32,151 bases of DNA from assembly GCF_019969725.1 (NCBI RefSeq), contig NZ_JAHXYW010000026.1, positions 1 to 32,151 on the forward strand, given 5' to 3'. The notes below the pieces were generated by a model, which saw only the letters and a program-made list of their open reading frames with translations, made no database searches and was not told the origin of the DNA. The translations under genes were made by a program, and so were the position numbers. The first letter of the stretch is position 1. The number at the start of each line of letters is the position of its first letter. Source of the DNA: Neobacillus bataviensis. Its GTDB lineage: Bacteria > Bacillota > Bacilli > Bacillales_B > DSM-18226. Of this stretch, positions 8,004-16,363 are shown in pieces.

Positions 8004-8603
8004 CTACTTTTTTAACATCCCACTTAAGATCGTCCGAATGAACTTTTGACTTTCTTCTACAAGGTCAAATTCCTCACCAAATAATGCCCAATCGTATAGG
8101 GTGCCTCTCATACAGCGTGTTATCAGCATCGTAATTTCCTGGGAAGATAAATATTTCTTAAACTCCCCATTTTCTTGACCTTCGTGAACAAATGAGTGAA
8201 CAATTTTAAAAAGAGTCCGATCGGTATTAGAAAGGAATTTTGGCTGATTGGGAATTAAAGCACTCATATATACGGTCCGTATTAAATCGATTCCTAGGCA
8301 GTCTTTTAAATAAATCATTTGGGATTTAGTTAAAAGAAGAATTTTTTCATAGGACCCCATTTCCTTTGGGAGTGTTTCTGTGAAATTTTCATAAAACTCG
8401 TCGATTTCTTTGAACTTTTCAAGGAAGATTTCATATTTCGAATTAAAGTGTACATAGAATGCACCTTTGGAGGTGTTACTAACCTGTACAATTTCATCCA
8501 CTGTGACATGATCGAATCCTTTTTTGCTAAAGAGATCCAATGCTGCCGCCACGATCCGCTGCTTAGTTTGCAGTGCTTTTTGTTGTCTTAGAGAAGGGGA
8601 CAT
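8004..8603 (-). CDS. TetR/AcrR family transcriptional regulator
   Basis: A 199-residue one-domain-plus-ligand-domain repressor. The N-terminal helix-turn-helix reads RIVAAALDLFSKKGFDHVTVDEIV then SKGAFYVHFNSK, the classic TetR recognition helix. The remaining helices form the ligand/dimer domain. ATG 8603 is chosen over an in-frame GTG at 8627 because AAAAGGAGAG lies between them, 7 bases before the ATG. It is divergent from the acyl-CoA ligase gene and convergent with the monooxygenase gene. The shared upstream region holds a perfect palindrome likely bound by this protein. Likely inducer is an acyl-CoA or pathway intermediate, by analogy with regulators such as FadR of Bacillus; this is inference. 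Confidence 0.85.
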   Translation of the reverse strand: MSPSLRQQKALQTKQRIVAAALDLFSKKGFDHVTVDEIVQVSNTSKGAFYVHFNSKYEIFLEKFKEIDEFYENFTETLPKEMGSYEKILLLTKSQMIYLKDCLGIDLIRTVYMSALIPNQPKFLSNTDRTLFKIVHSFVHEGQENGEFKKYLSSQEITMLITRCMRGTLYDWALFGEEFDLVEESQKFIRTILSGMLKK

Positions 8604-8766
8604 TAGAACTCTCCTTTTGAACTTCACAATGTAAGGGCTTACTTATTATTAAAAAATGAAAACCGATAAAATTCAATACAATTAGAAAAAAAGTTCAGTC
8701 AACAAAGATGCGAAAATATTTAAGTTTATCTAATTTTATTATAATTTTGAATATTTAAAAAATGTA

Positions 8767-8795
8767 TTGACGGTACTAAGTCGGTTATATAAAAT
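8767..8795 (+). promoter_or_regulatory. SigA promoter of the acyl-CoA ligase operon
   Basis: TTGACG (8767-8772) and TAAAAT (8790-8795) are spaced by 17 bases, each matching five of six consensus positions. The expected start of transcription is about 8802, at the left edge of the palindrome. The remaining divergent region toward tetR (8604-8766) is AT-rich and shows no second strong promoter. Confidence 0.65.
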
Positions 8796-8800
8796 AAATT

Positions 8801-8816
8801 ACAGACTATAGTCTGT
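8801..8816. promoter_or_regulatory. perfect 16-bp palindrome, candidate TetR operator
   Basis: ACAGACTATAGTCTGT is its own reverse complement. It overlaps the predicted transcription start of the ligase gene, where a bound dimer would block RNA polymerase. Size and symmetry suit a TetR dimer, and a tetR gene is directly adjacent. No second copy was seen near the monooxygenase gene. Confidence 0.65.
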
Positions 8817-8836
8817 GAAATTCATTTTTAGTTAAA

Positions 8837-8851
8837 ATGTAACCGCTTCAT
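8837..8851 (+). promoter_or_regulatory. cre-like CcpA site in ligase leader
   Basis: ATGTAACCGCTTCAT matches the cre consensus WTGNAANCGNWNNCW except at one fixed position and lies downstream of the predicted transcription start, as a roadblock site would. Confidence 0.5.
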
Positions 8852-8891
8852 ACGAGATGAAGAGACAAAAAAAGAAAAGGGGGAAAAGTCT

Positions 8892-10463
8892 ATGGATATT
8901 GTCGGCAACAGGACGTTACGAGATTTGTTGAAAGAAAAAGTAGAAATGAATCGTGATAAAACGTTTCTGCTGTTTGAGGATCAAGACCAAAAAAAGTTCG
9001 AACTAACCTACGGTGAATTTGCTGAACAAGTGAATCGTCTATGTGATGTGTTCCTTCAATTGGGTGTAGTGAAAGGCCAACATGTTACCTTGCATCTGCC
9101 GAACTGCCTCGAGTTTATGACTTCCTGGTTTGCACTTGCCAATATTGGAGCAATCATGGTTCCAACAAATATTTTGTCCTCTGGAGATGAAATGGAATAT
9201 ATCCTGAATCATTCGGAGTCCGTTCTTCTTATAACAGAAGAAGAGTATTTGGACAAGTTTACCAGTAATCGTAAAAATTTGCCGTATCTAAAAGAGATTT
9301 TATTAGCGCGCTACGAAAAAGAAGAATGTGACAAGCAAAATTTAAACCGCTTGATTGCTAATGCCAGCGCAGAGACTCCTACTATTCCTCTAGATTCAGA
9401 AGATGTTGCGGCAATGCTTTATACTTCTGGTACAACTTCAAAGCCAAAGGGCGTTCAAATCACTCATGCAAATTATATTTATACTGGTGAGCTAATGTCA
9501 AAATCCATTCGTCTGACTCCAGATGATCGGCAATTCATCGTTCTACCATTGTTCCATGGAAATGCACAGTATTATTCTACGATGTCAGCCCTTGTGGTCG
9601 GAGCAAGTATTGCCATTACAGAAAAATTTAGTGCATCAAGGTATTTTAAACAGGCTATTGGTTTCGCAGCAACGGTTGGCTCCCTGTTTGCTGCTCCAAT
9701 CCGAATGATTCTTGCAAAAGAATTTGACCCTGCAGATCGTCAAAACTCCTTAAGAGCTATTTGGTTTGCTCAATCCGTTACGGAAGAGCAATTAAAGAAA
9801 TTTGAAGAAAATTATCAGGTCAGATTATTGCAGATGTACGGAATGACAGAAACGGTAGGTGTCCCTTTGATGAACCCAATCGATGGATCACGTAAAAACA
9901 TGAGCATTGGGAAACCCACCATTGGATATGAAGTAAAAATCGTCGATGAAGACGGTTATGAAGTTCAAAATGGTGAAACGGGACAAATCACCGTAAAAGG
10001 AGTTCCGGGACGTACCTTGATGAAAGGATATTTTAAAAACCCGGATGCTACGGCAGAGACCTTAATGGATGGGTGGCTGTACACCGGTGATAATGCAAGA
10101 TTAGGAGATGACGGTTACTTTTATTTTGTAGACCGTATTAAGGATATGATTAAGCGTGCAGGAGAAAATGTTGCTGCTAACGAGGTTGAAAGTGTTCTTG
10201 CTGAACATCCGGAAGTATACGAAGCGGCTGTCATTGGAATCCCTGATGAGATGCGTGATGAAGCCATTATCGCCTATGTGATTTTAAGAGAGAACTCTTC
10301 CATTTCAAAGGAAGAAATGATTCTTTATTGCCGTGAAAGGTTAGCAAAATTCAAAGTACCCGATACGATTGAATTCATTGATGAGTTTCCTCGCACCTCA
10401 GTCGGTAAAATTCAAAAGCACATTTTACGAAAAAATTACCTAGAGGCAGCTCAAACTTCCTGA
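8892..10463 (+). CDS. acyl-CoA synthetase (AMP-forming acid-CoA ligase)
   Basis: A 523-residue member of the ANL superfamily that activates a carboxylic acid with ATP and CoA through an acyl-adenylate. Motifs in order are the phosphate loop YTSGTTSKPKG (177-187), YGMTE (316-320), the GWLYTGD segment near 394 with the VDRIKDMIKRAGENV hinge, and the C-terminal catalytic lysine in RTSVGKIQK. Length suits medium-chain or carnitine/crotonobetaine-like ligases. The substrate cannot be told. It is the first gene of the unit controlled by the palindrome and follows AAGGGGGGAA. The acid released by the fused monooxygenase-hydrolase is an attractive but unproven substrate. Confidence 0.88.
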   Translation: MDIVGNRTLRDLLKEKVEMNRDKTFLLFEDQDQKKFELTYGEFAEQVNRLCDVFLQLGVVKGQHVTLHLPNCLEFMTSWFALANIGAIMVPTNILSSGDEMEYILNHSESVLLITEEEYLDKFTSNRKNLPYLKEILLARYEKEECDKQNLNRLIANASAETPTIPLDSEDVAAMLYTSGTTSKPKGVQITHANYIYTGELMSKSIRLTPDDRQFIVLPLFHGNAQYYSTMSALVVGASIAITEKFSASRYFKQAIGFAATVGSLFAAPIRMILAKEFDPADRQNSLRAIWFAQSVTEEQLKKFEENYQVRLLQMYGMTETVGVPLMNPIDGSRKNMSIGKPTIGYEVKIVDEDGYEVQNGETGQITVKGVPGRTLMKGYFKNPDATAETLMDGWLYTGDNARLGDDGYFYFVDRIKDMIKRAGENVAANEVESVLAEHPEVYEAAVIGIPDEMRDEAIIAYVILRENSSISKEEMILYCRERLAKFKVPDTIEFIDEFPRTSVGKIQKHILRKNYLEAAQTS

Positions 10464-10560
10464 TAGCCATAATTTTATCTATTACAGCTATTATTCCTAT
10501 TTATCTATGTGAAAACATTGAATCTTATTCAAAGCAGATATTGCTGAAAGGGGTAGCTTT

Positions 10561-11868
10561 ATGAACAAAGCTCGTGTTCTATTTGCAAGCGTTTCTGGGT
10601 CAGTCATTGAATGGTATGATTTTTATTTGTATGGTACTGCTACTGGATTAGTATTTTCCAAACTCTTTTTTCCAAGCGCAGATCCTGCCATCGCACTTCT
10701 TTTAGCTTTTGCGACATTCGGAGTAGGTTATGCAGCGAGGCCAATCGGCAGTCTGATTTTTGGCCATTATGGCGACCGTTTAGGAAGGAAAGCCAGTCTC
10801 ATGTTAACGCTTCTCGGAATGGGAGGCAGCTCCTTGCTTATTGGTCTCGTTCCGACCTATGAACAGGTTGGACTCTTAGCCCCAATTATTTTGGTTCTCC
10901 TTCGTCTGATCCAGGGAATTGCCCTTGGAGGGGAATGGGGTGGAGCTGTTTTATTGGCCACTGAATATGCACCAAAAGGACTTCGTGGACTTTATGGCTC
11001 TATTCCTCAACTCGGTGTCCCATTAGGATTAGTACTTGGGACGTTTAGTTTTACCTTTATTAGTTCAGTAACGACAGATGCGCAATTTTTGGCATGGGGC
11101 TGGAGAGTTCCGTTCCTTTTTAGTGCAGTACTCATTGTTTTAGCACTTTGGATTCGAAACGGTATTGAAGAGACGCCTGCTTTTAAGAAGCAAAAAGAAA
11201 GTGGGGAACTGGCTAAGGTTCCCGTTGTCGAAACCTTTCGCAACAATGCGAAAAGCGTCTTTCACTTAATTGGTTTGAAGCTTGGTGACGGAATGTTCAA
11301 TGTTTTTTCTATGTCTTTTATTCTTGTCTACGCCACTACACATTTAGGTTACTCTAGAGAAGTTGCCTTAACCGGTGTCACAATCGGCTGTGCCACCATG
11401 ATTATTACAATCCCGTTAATTGGTTATCTTTCCGATTTTATTGGCAGGAAGATTATTTATATCAGCTCATTAGTTGCGTTCCTTGTACTTGCGATTCCTT
11501 ACTTTAGCAATATTTCAAAGGGACCTATTTCTTTCTATTTTATGCAGGTTATTCTCTTGGGAGTTGTCTGGGCGGCGATCTTTTCTACACAGGGAACCAT
11601 CTTTTCAGAACTGTTTCCTGCGAAAGTACGCTATACGGGGTTATCATTCGGTTACCAGGTTTCCGCCGCGCTTGCCGGTTTTGGACCAATGATTTGGACA
11701 CCAATGCTAGAAAAGTTTGGACCTTCACCAATGGCCTTTGGGGGATTGATGATGGCCGGGTTTGCTTTTTCTCTCATCCTTTCATTTTTTGTGCCTGATA
11801 CAAGAAAGATTTCGAAGTATGAGGATAGTAATGTAAAACCAATTAATAATAAGAAAATATCAATCTAA
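10561..11868 (+). CDS. MFS transporter of the metabolite:H+ symporter (MHS) family
   Basis: A 435-residue integral membrane protein with about 12 hydrophobic segments. It starts with SGSVIEWYDFYLYGTATGL, the typical beginning of MHS-family symporters related to KgtP, ShiA and ProP. It carries the loop motif GHYGDRLGRK between helices 2 and 3, and GIALGGEWGGA in helix 4. Members import organic acids and related solutes with protons. AAAGGGGTA lies before the ATG. It lies 97 bases after the ligase with no terminator between them, so it is probably co-transcribed and imports a substrate of the pathway. The transported compound is unknown. Confidence 0.85.
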   Translation: MNKARVLFASVSGSVIEWYDFYLYGTATGLVFSKLFFPSADPAIALLLAFATFGVGYAARPIGSLIFGHYGDRLGRKASLMLTLLGMGGSSLLIGLVPTYEQVGLLAPIILVLLRLIQGIALGGEWGGAVLLATEYAPKGLRGLYGSIPQLGVPLGLVLGTFSFTFISSVTTDAQFLAWGWRVPFLFSAVLIVLALWIRNGIEETPAFKKQKESGELAKVPVVETFRNNAKSVFHLIGLKLGDGMFNVFSMSFILVYATTHLGYSREVALTGVTIGCATMIITIPLIGYLSDFIGRKIIYISSLVAFLVLAIPYFSNISKGPISFYFMQVILLGVVWAAIFSTQGTIFSELFPAKVRYTGLSFGYQVSAALAGFGPMIWTPMLEKFGPSPMAFGGLMMAGFAFSLILSFFVPDTRKISKYEDSNVKPINNKKISI

Positions 11869-11883
11869 TAAGTTAGGGTAGAG

Positions 11884-11919
11884 AAAATTCCATCAGTGTT
11901 TATCCGCTGGTGGAATTTT
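11884..11919. terminator. hairpin between transporter and thiolase genes
   Basis: AAAATTCCATCAG (11884-11896) pairs with CTGGTGGAATTTT (11907-11919), 13 pairs with one G-U. A continuous T-run is missing on the plus strand, so it may be a weak or partial terminator or an mRNA-stabilising/processing hairpin within the operon. Confidence 0.45.
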
Positions 11920-11953
11920 AATAAAAAATAATTGCCATGAGGGAGAGTACCGA

Positions 11954-13090
11954 ATGAATAAAGTTGCAGTATCAGGATTGGGGATTACCCCGTTCGGAAA
12001 ACATGAAAACACCTCATTAAAAACCTTACTACTTGACGCTTGTCTGGATGCATTAAGGGAGGCAAACTTCCCTAAAATAGATGCGGTTTATATCGGAAAT
12101 TTCATGTCCGGTTCTTTATGCAATCAAGAAATTTTAGGAGCAATCACAGTGAATGATTTGGGGTTGGGGGCTATCCCAGCTGTTAAAGTAGAGGGAGCTT
12201 GTGCGTCAGGTGGCATTGCTTTTCGACAGGCATTCCTAATGATTCAAAGTGGTGAATATGAACATGTTTTAATAGCTGGTGTGGAGAAAATGAAACATGC
12301 CACAACAGAGGATTCGACAAGGGCCATAAATGCAGCAATGGATAATGATTCGAATGAAAAACATGCCGGATTGACCTTCCCAGGATTTTTTGGCATGCTG
12401 GCCAATCGATATTTTTATGAAACGGGTGCATCAAAGAAGCATTTAGCAATGGTTGCTTTGAAAAATCGAGAGTACGCGACTAACAATCTTATTGCACAAT
12501 TTAAAAGCCCGACGAGTTTGGAAGAAATTATGAATGCAAGGATTATAACTGATCCTCTAGGCCTATTTGATTGCTCCCCCACAACAGATGGGGCTGTTGC
12601 TATTGTCCTTTCAAAAGGAGAAAAAGGGGTAATTGTTCGGGCATCCGCACAGGCTTCTGGTAGTACCCAGTTGCAGGAGGCAGAAGATGTATTAAGTTTT
12701 CCGGCGATAAAAGAGTCGGCGAATCGTGCCTATCAAATTGCCGGGCTTGGGCCTGAGGATATTGATGTAGTAGAATTGCACGATTGTTTCTCGATGACTG
12801 AAATAATAGCCATTGAAGAACTAGGCTTTTTCAAAAAAGGTTTTGGCTGGGAAGCAGTAGAGATGGGACTAACAAAGCATGGAGGAAAAGTACCTGTGAA
12901 TACAAGCGGTGGTCTGCTTTCTAAAGGGCATCCGATCGGGGCGACTGGTCTTGCACAAATCTATCAAATTGTTTCCCAGCTTCGCGGTACAAGCTGCAAT
13001 CAGGTAGAAGGGGCAAACATTGGATTGGCTCAAAACCTTGGTGGTACGGGGGCCTATTCAACCGTCCATATATTTGAAGGGGTGAACTAG
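11954..13090 (+). CDS. thiolase-family acyl-CoA acyltransferase (SCP2-thiolase-like)
   Basis: A 378-residue thiolase-fold enzyme. The nucleophile is C83 in VEGACASGG; H276 lies in ELHDCFS and H326 in GHPIGATG. The HDCF form and the overall length are typical of SCP2-thiolase-like proteins rather than FadA/AtoB thiolases (about 390-400 residues with a GGGMG-type C-terminal cysteine motif); here the end reads QNLGGTGAYSTV, lacking the usual second catalytic cysteine. It may therefore run a thiolytic or aldol-type C-C cleavage. The DUF35 gene follows 2 bases after the stop, a pairing known for thiolase-like and aldolase complexes. AGGGAGAG lies upstream of the ATG. Confidence 0.85.
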   Translation: MNKVAVSGLGITPFGKHENTSLKTLLLDACLDALREANFPKIDAVYIGNFMSGSLCNQEILGAITVNDLGLGAIPAVKVEGACASGGIAFRQAFLMIQSGEYEHVLIAGVEKMKHATTEDSTRAINAAMDNDSNEKHAGLTFPGFFGMLANRYFYETGASKKHLAMVALKNREYATNNLIAQFKSPTSLEEIMNARIITDPLGLFDCSPTTDGAVAIVLSKGEKGVIVRASAQASGSTQLQEAEDVLSFPAIKESANRAYQIAGLGPEDIDVVELHDCFSMTEIIAIEELGFFKKGFGWEAVEMGLTKHGGKVPVNTSGGLLSKGHPIGATGLAQIYQIVSQLRGTSCNQVEGANIGLAQNLGGTGAYSTVHIFEGVN

Positions 13091-13092
13091 AC

Positions 13093-13404
13093 ATGGAAAT
13101 GATTCAAGTATATGAATGTGCACATTGTGAAAAAAAGTTTGTCCAACGTAAATGGATTTGCCCAAACTGTAAAAATAACGAATTTCTTCAAAAAAATATT
13201 AGTGGTGAAGGAAAGATTTTTTCACATACTACGATCCATGTTTCTTCAAAAGAGTTTTCTCATCTCACCCCATATTCAGTCGCCTTAATAGAATTATCAG
13301 AAGGACTTCGAGTGATTGGACGGGTAACAGATCAAGTTGCGATTGATGATAAAGTAAAATGCATTTCATATTTTGACAATACTTTTGTATTTGAAAAATG
13401 TTAA
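13093..13404 (+). CDS. DUF35 OB-fold protein with zinc ribbon, thiolase partner
   Basis: A 103-residue protein with an N-terminal rubredoxin-like zinc ribbon, C9-x2-C12 and C23-x2-C26, then an OB-fold (KIFSHTTIHVSS, YSVALIELSEGLRVIGRV). In characterised systems DUF35 proteins bind next to thiolase-fold partners and shape or bridge the acyl-CoA site (archaeal thiolase/HMG-CoA synthase complex, ChsH2 with Ltp2). GAAGGGGTG, within the end of the thiolase gene, is the ribosome site, suggesting translational coupling. It closes the catabolic operon and is followed by a terminator. Confidence 0.85.
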   Translation: MEMIQVYECAHCEKKFVQRKWICPNCKNNEFLQKNISGEGKIFSHTTIHVSSKEFSHLTPYSVALIELSEGLRVIGRVTDQVAIDDKVKCISYFDNTFVFEKC

Positions 13405-13423
13405 TTGCAGAAGGTTAACTCAT

Positions 13424-13460
13424 GGGCCGTTTCCTTTTGGAAACGTCTTTTTCTTTTTCA
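13424..13460 (+). terminator. terminator of the catabolic operon
   Basis: CGTTTCC (13428-13434) and GGAAACG (13439-13445) form a perfect stem with a TTTT loop, followed by TCTTTTTCTTTTT. Confidence 0.85.
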
Positions 13461-13617
13461 CTTTTACTAGTAAATGGATTTATTTGAAAATTAGTATGAT
13501 AGTAGTATTATTTTGGTAATAACTAGTGCATTGAGCATGGTTTCCTAATATACTATAAACTGAATTGGAATGACCTTTTAAAAAGTACCAAGAAGAAATT
13601 CGGAGGTTGATTTTAAA

Positions 13618-13830
13618 TTGCTGCTGTCCTGTGAAGTTCAAAATGAAACAGTATTAAATGTAAATCTCAATAAAAGTAAAACCGTATTTATCATTCCATT
13701 CACGTTAAAAGAAGATTATAAACAACTTCATGAAACGATTATCAATAGTGACTGGGATTTCCCAATAAGGTTTCAAGGACAGTTAAATATGATTCCTCTA
13801 TCATACAACCATACAGTTGCTTACATTTGA
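13618..13830 (+). CDS. small protein of unknown function
   Basis: A 70-residue frame starting at TTG with GGAGG (13602-13606) 11 bases upstream. It is mildly hydrophobic in the middle (KTVFIIPFTLKEDY), carries no clear motif and no signal peptide. It stops 69 bases before the RCC1 gene, whose own ribosome site is good, so the two may form a unit. No family is recognised. A shorter or non-coding interpretation remains possible. Confidence 0.45.
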   Translation: MLLSCEVQNETVLNVNLNKSKTVFIIPFTLKEDYKQLHETIINSDWDFPIRFQGQLNMIPLSYNHTVAYI

Positions 13831-13899
13831 CGAGCAACCGTAAAGTTACATATCCTTGGCAGGTTACTACAGGGTTGCTTATATTCAAGGAGGTAAGAT

Positions 13900-14799
13900 A
13901 TGGATTACATTTCACCGAAAGAAGCGGTGTTAAAGGTGAAACGGTGGCCAAAAGATACCGTAACAGCGGGGCGTCGTCATACCGTTGGACTTAAATCGGA
14001 CGGTACGGTGACGGCTGTAGGTGATAATAAATATGGCCAATGTGATGTAAGCGGCTGGCGCGATATTGTGGCGGTCGCGGCTGGTAATGTTCATATGGCG
14101 ACCAACACGGGTAATGCTCATACAATCGGCCTTAAATCGGACAGTACTGTGGCGGCTGTGGGTTGGAATAAGCATAACCAATGCGAGGTAAAAAACTGGC
14201 ACGATATTGAAGCGGTTGCGGCGGGTTGGTGTCATACCATTGGGCTTAAATCGGATGGCACGGTGGTAGCAGTGGGCCGAAATTATGAAGGTGAATGCAA
14301 TGTAAGTGGCTGGCAGGATATTGTGGCGGTCGCGGCGGGTGACTGGCATACCATCGCTCTTAAATTGGACGGCACGGTGACGGCTGTGGGTAATAATCGG
14401 TACCGCCAATGCAATGTGAGCGGCTGGTCCGATATTGTGGCGGTTTCGGCGGGTTATCTTCATACAATCGGTCTTAAATCGGACGGCACGGTGACGGCTG
14501 TGGGCTTGAATAAACATGACCAATGCGATGTAAGCGGATGGCGCGGTATTGTGGCGATTGCAGCGGGTAGTAGTCATACCATCGGCCTTAAATCGGACGG
14601 TACTGTGGCGGCTGTGGGTTGGAATAAATATGGCCAATGTAATGTTAGTGATTGGCGTGAAATTGTAGCAATTGCGGCGGGTTGTGCCCATACCGTCGGG
14701 CTTAAATCGGACGGCACGATGCTTGCTGTGGGCGATAATGAATTTGGCCAATGCGATGTAAGCGGCTGGCGTGACATCCAACTGCCCGGTATTGTGTAA
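13900..14799 (+). CDS. RCC1-repeat protein, predicted seven-bladed beta-propeller
   Basis: A 299-residue protein made almost wholly of seven RCC1-type repeats of 38 residues, each following H-T-I-G-L-K-S-D-G-T-V-x-A-V-G-x-N, then QC-x-V-S-G-W, then DIVAVAAG. Seven repeats are exactly what a closed propeller of the RCC1 fold needs. There is no signal peptide or membrane segment, so it is probably cytosolic. Blade 1 has an extra loop of about nine residues (HMATNTGNA). The repeats are very alike at DNA level, pointing to recent amplification or gene conversion. GC content is above that of the neighbours. Bacterial RCC1 proteins act as binding scaffolds; the partner is unknown. CAAGGAGGT gives a strong start. 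Confidence 0.85.
   Translation: MDYISPKEAVLKVKRWPKDTVTAGRRHTVGLKSDGTVTAVGDNKYGQCDVSGWRDIVAVAAGNVHMATNTGNAHTIGLKSDSTVAAVGWNKHNQCEVKNWHDIEAVAAGWCHTIGLKSDGTVVAVGRNYEGECNVSGWQDIVAVAAGDWHTIALKLDGTVTAVGNNRYRQCNVSGWSDIVAVSAGYLHTIGLKSDGTVTAVGLNKHDQCDVSGWRGIVAIAAGSSHTIGLKSDGTVAAVGWNKYGQCNVSDWREIVAIAAGCAHTVGLKSDGTMLAVGDNEFGQCDVSGWRDIQLPGIV
13978..14787 (+). repeat. seven near-identical 114-bp coding repeats
   Basis: The RCC1 blades repeat with a period of 114 bases (first interval longer because of the inserted loop). Most copies share long runs such as CTTAAATCGGACGG and GTAAGCGGCTGG. Differences fall mainly at the loop positions after AVG and after AAG, leaving blade faces conserved and loops varied. 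Confidence 0.85.
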
Positions 14800-14810
14800 G
14801 ATTTTTTTAT

Positions 14811-14844
14811 GGACTGAACGGTAATTCCGATCAGTCTCTTTTTA
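14811..14844 (+). terminator. terminator after RCC1 gene
   Basis: GACTGAACGG (14812-14821) pairs with CCGATCAGTC (14827-14836) with one mismatch and a TAATT loop, followed by TCTTTTTAT. Confidence 0.75.
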
Positions 14845-15002
14845 TGCTCAGTTGGGTTTATCCTAATAATAAACTTTCAGCTACTTGATATTAATAAAGA
14901 AATTTTTTGAAAAATTAACAAATACCTATTATAATAAAAATAATCATTTTTGAGACCAAGTCCTAATATGTAGTAATAATTTAACAAAACTGGAGATAAA
15001 CC

Positions 15003-16208
15003 ATGCCAATCGAAACGAAACAAAGCAAACCAAGTATTTCAGCCTATTATAAGACACTGAGAATCAAGGACTGTAAAAGCAAGCGCAGCTATTGGAAGCA
15101 CGTTAGGGGAGTAGATTCAGTCTTGGCCGAGGAACTTGAACCGTTACTTTGCCGTGAAAAGCAGGGGAACTTTTATGAGGTAAAGAATGCTACATTGCCT
15201 TTCAGTTTGGCAGTGGAATCATGGACGATGTCCTATCATAAGTCTATCCTGACTTGGATTAACCAGCAAAAACAACTGAAGCCTAAGCGAATTTTGGAAA
15301 TCGGTTGTGATAATGGGTTATTGGCATGCTGGTACGCTACTCGTTTTCCGGATGCGGAGATCATTGGAATCGATCAGTCGGAGAATGGAATTCAGTGTGC
15401 CAACGAGTTGGCTAAGCAGCTCGGACTTGCAAATGTGAGCTTTTATCGAATCGATTTTTTGGATTTAAGGGAACGTTTTTTGATGAATTCTATTGATCTC
15501 ATTATTTCTGTGCGAACCTTTCATGAAATTATGGGGCCTATATTCTTCCCAAAGTATTGGTCGCTGCCAGATTACTTGAAAGAAAATCCAACTTATGGAA
15601 ACTGGAGATACTTACATGTAGTCGATGATTTGTTAACTGCGGATGGCACCTATCTCTCTTTTGAGCGATTGGAAAATCCCGCAGACCTTGGGAAATGGGC
15701 AAATTCACTGAACCAAGCAAACCTGCATGTCCAATGGGATGAATGCGACTTCATCGACTATAATGAGTTTGGAACGGATAAGCGTTCGCCGATTGTTGTG
15801 GTGACAAAAAGGGAGACAGGATTAGCAACCCTAGAAGGTATGGAGTACTTTTATACGAAAGATCATTTAATAGTATTAGAGGCCGGGAAATCTTACAGCG
15901 GGGCAAAAGCTGAGTTTGCCTACAATCGGTTGGGGAAGAAAACATTTAAATCAGGCTATTATCTGGATGTGCCCAACCACTGGCATGTGTTTCGATTTGA
16001 AATTTGGGAGACGAAGGGTTTTCTGCTTGTCTATAGTTATGGAAACATGGGGCATCGTCACTTGGATATTCTTCCAGCAGGGGCATACGTAGACGCCCAA
16101 TCGCTGATAAAAGAAGCAATGGGGCAGTTTAGTCACTTGGGACCAATGGTTCAGTATGATAATTTAGAAGACAATAAATATATTATGTTAACTGACTTAC
16201 CGCATTAA
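15003..16208 (+). CDS. class I SAM-dependent methyltransferase with extra C-terminal domain
   Basis: A 401-residue protein. Residues 80-260 form the Rossmann methyltransferase: motif I ILEIGCDNGLLACW (97-110), the acidic strand end in IIGIDQSENGI, and the motif IV region DLIISVRTFHEI. The N-terminal 75 residues are helical and basic. The C-terminal 130 residues (TKDHLIVLEAGKSYSGAKAEF, then WHVFRFEIWETKGFLLVYSYG) form a beta-rich domain I do not recognise. The substrate is unknown. ACTGGAGATAAACC precedes the ATG. It stands between terminators as a single-gene unit. Confidence 0.75.
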   Translation: MPIETKQSKPSISAYYKTLRIKDCKSKRSYWKHVRGVDSVLAEELEPLLCREKQGNFYEVKNATLPFSLAVESWTMSYHKSILTWINQQKQLKPKRILEIGCDNGLLACWYATRFPDAEIIGIDQSENGIQCANELAKQLGLANVSFYRIDFLDLRERFLMNSIDLIISVRTFHEIMGPIFFPKYWSLPDYLKENPTYGNWRYLHVVDDLLTADGTYLSFERLENPADLGKWANSLNQANLHVQWDECDFIDYNEFGTDKRSPIVVVTKRETGLATLEGMEYFYTKDHLIVLEAGKSYSGAKAEFAYNRLGKKTFKSGYYLDVPNHWHVFRFEIWETKGFLLVYSYGNMGHRHLDILPAGAYVDAQSLIKEAMGQFSHLGPMVQYDNLEDNKYIMLTDLPH

Positions 16209-16222
16209 AGATCTAAAATCTG

Positions 16223-16269
16223 TACTCGGTATTCTCCCATCATTTTGGAGGATTTACCGGGTATTTTTA
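16223..16269 (+). terminator. terminator after methyltransferase gene
   Basis: TACTCGGTA (16223-16231) and TACCGGGTA (16255-16263) pair with one G-U, with inner pairing of TCC and GGA, followed by TTTTTAT. Confidence 0.65.
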
Positions 16270-16363
16270 TTGTACGAAAGGATAGAAATCCTTTTCCAAC
16301 AACAATTTTTAGGTTAAATTTATTTTAATAGGAAATACGGTTTGAATTGGATGGTGATCGTGT

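Noticed and set aside
8604..8627. Upstream GTG start for the TetR gene
   Set aside because: The AAAAGGAGAG ribosome site lies inside this extension, so the ATG at 8603 is the better start.
13930..14781. Long open frame on the minus strand opposite the RCC1 gene
   Set aside because: It is a by-product of the repeated codon pattern of the RCC1 repeats, and lacks a ribosome site; the plus-strand frame gives a recognised fold.
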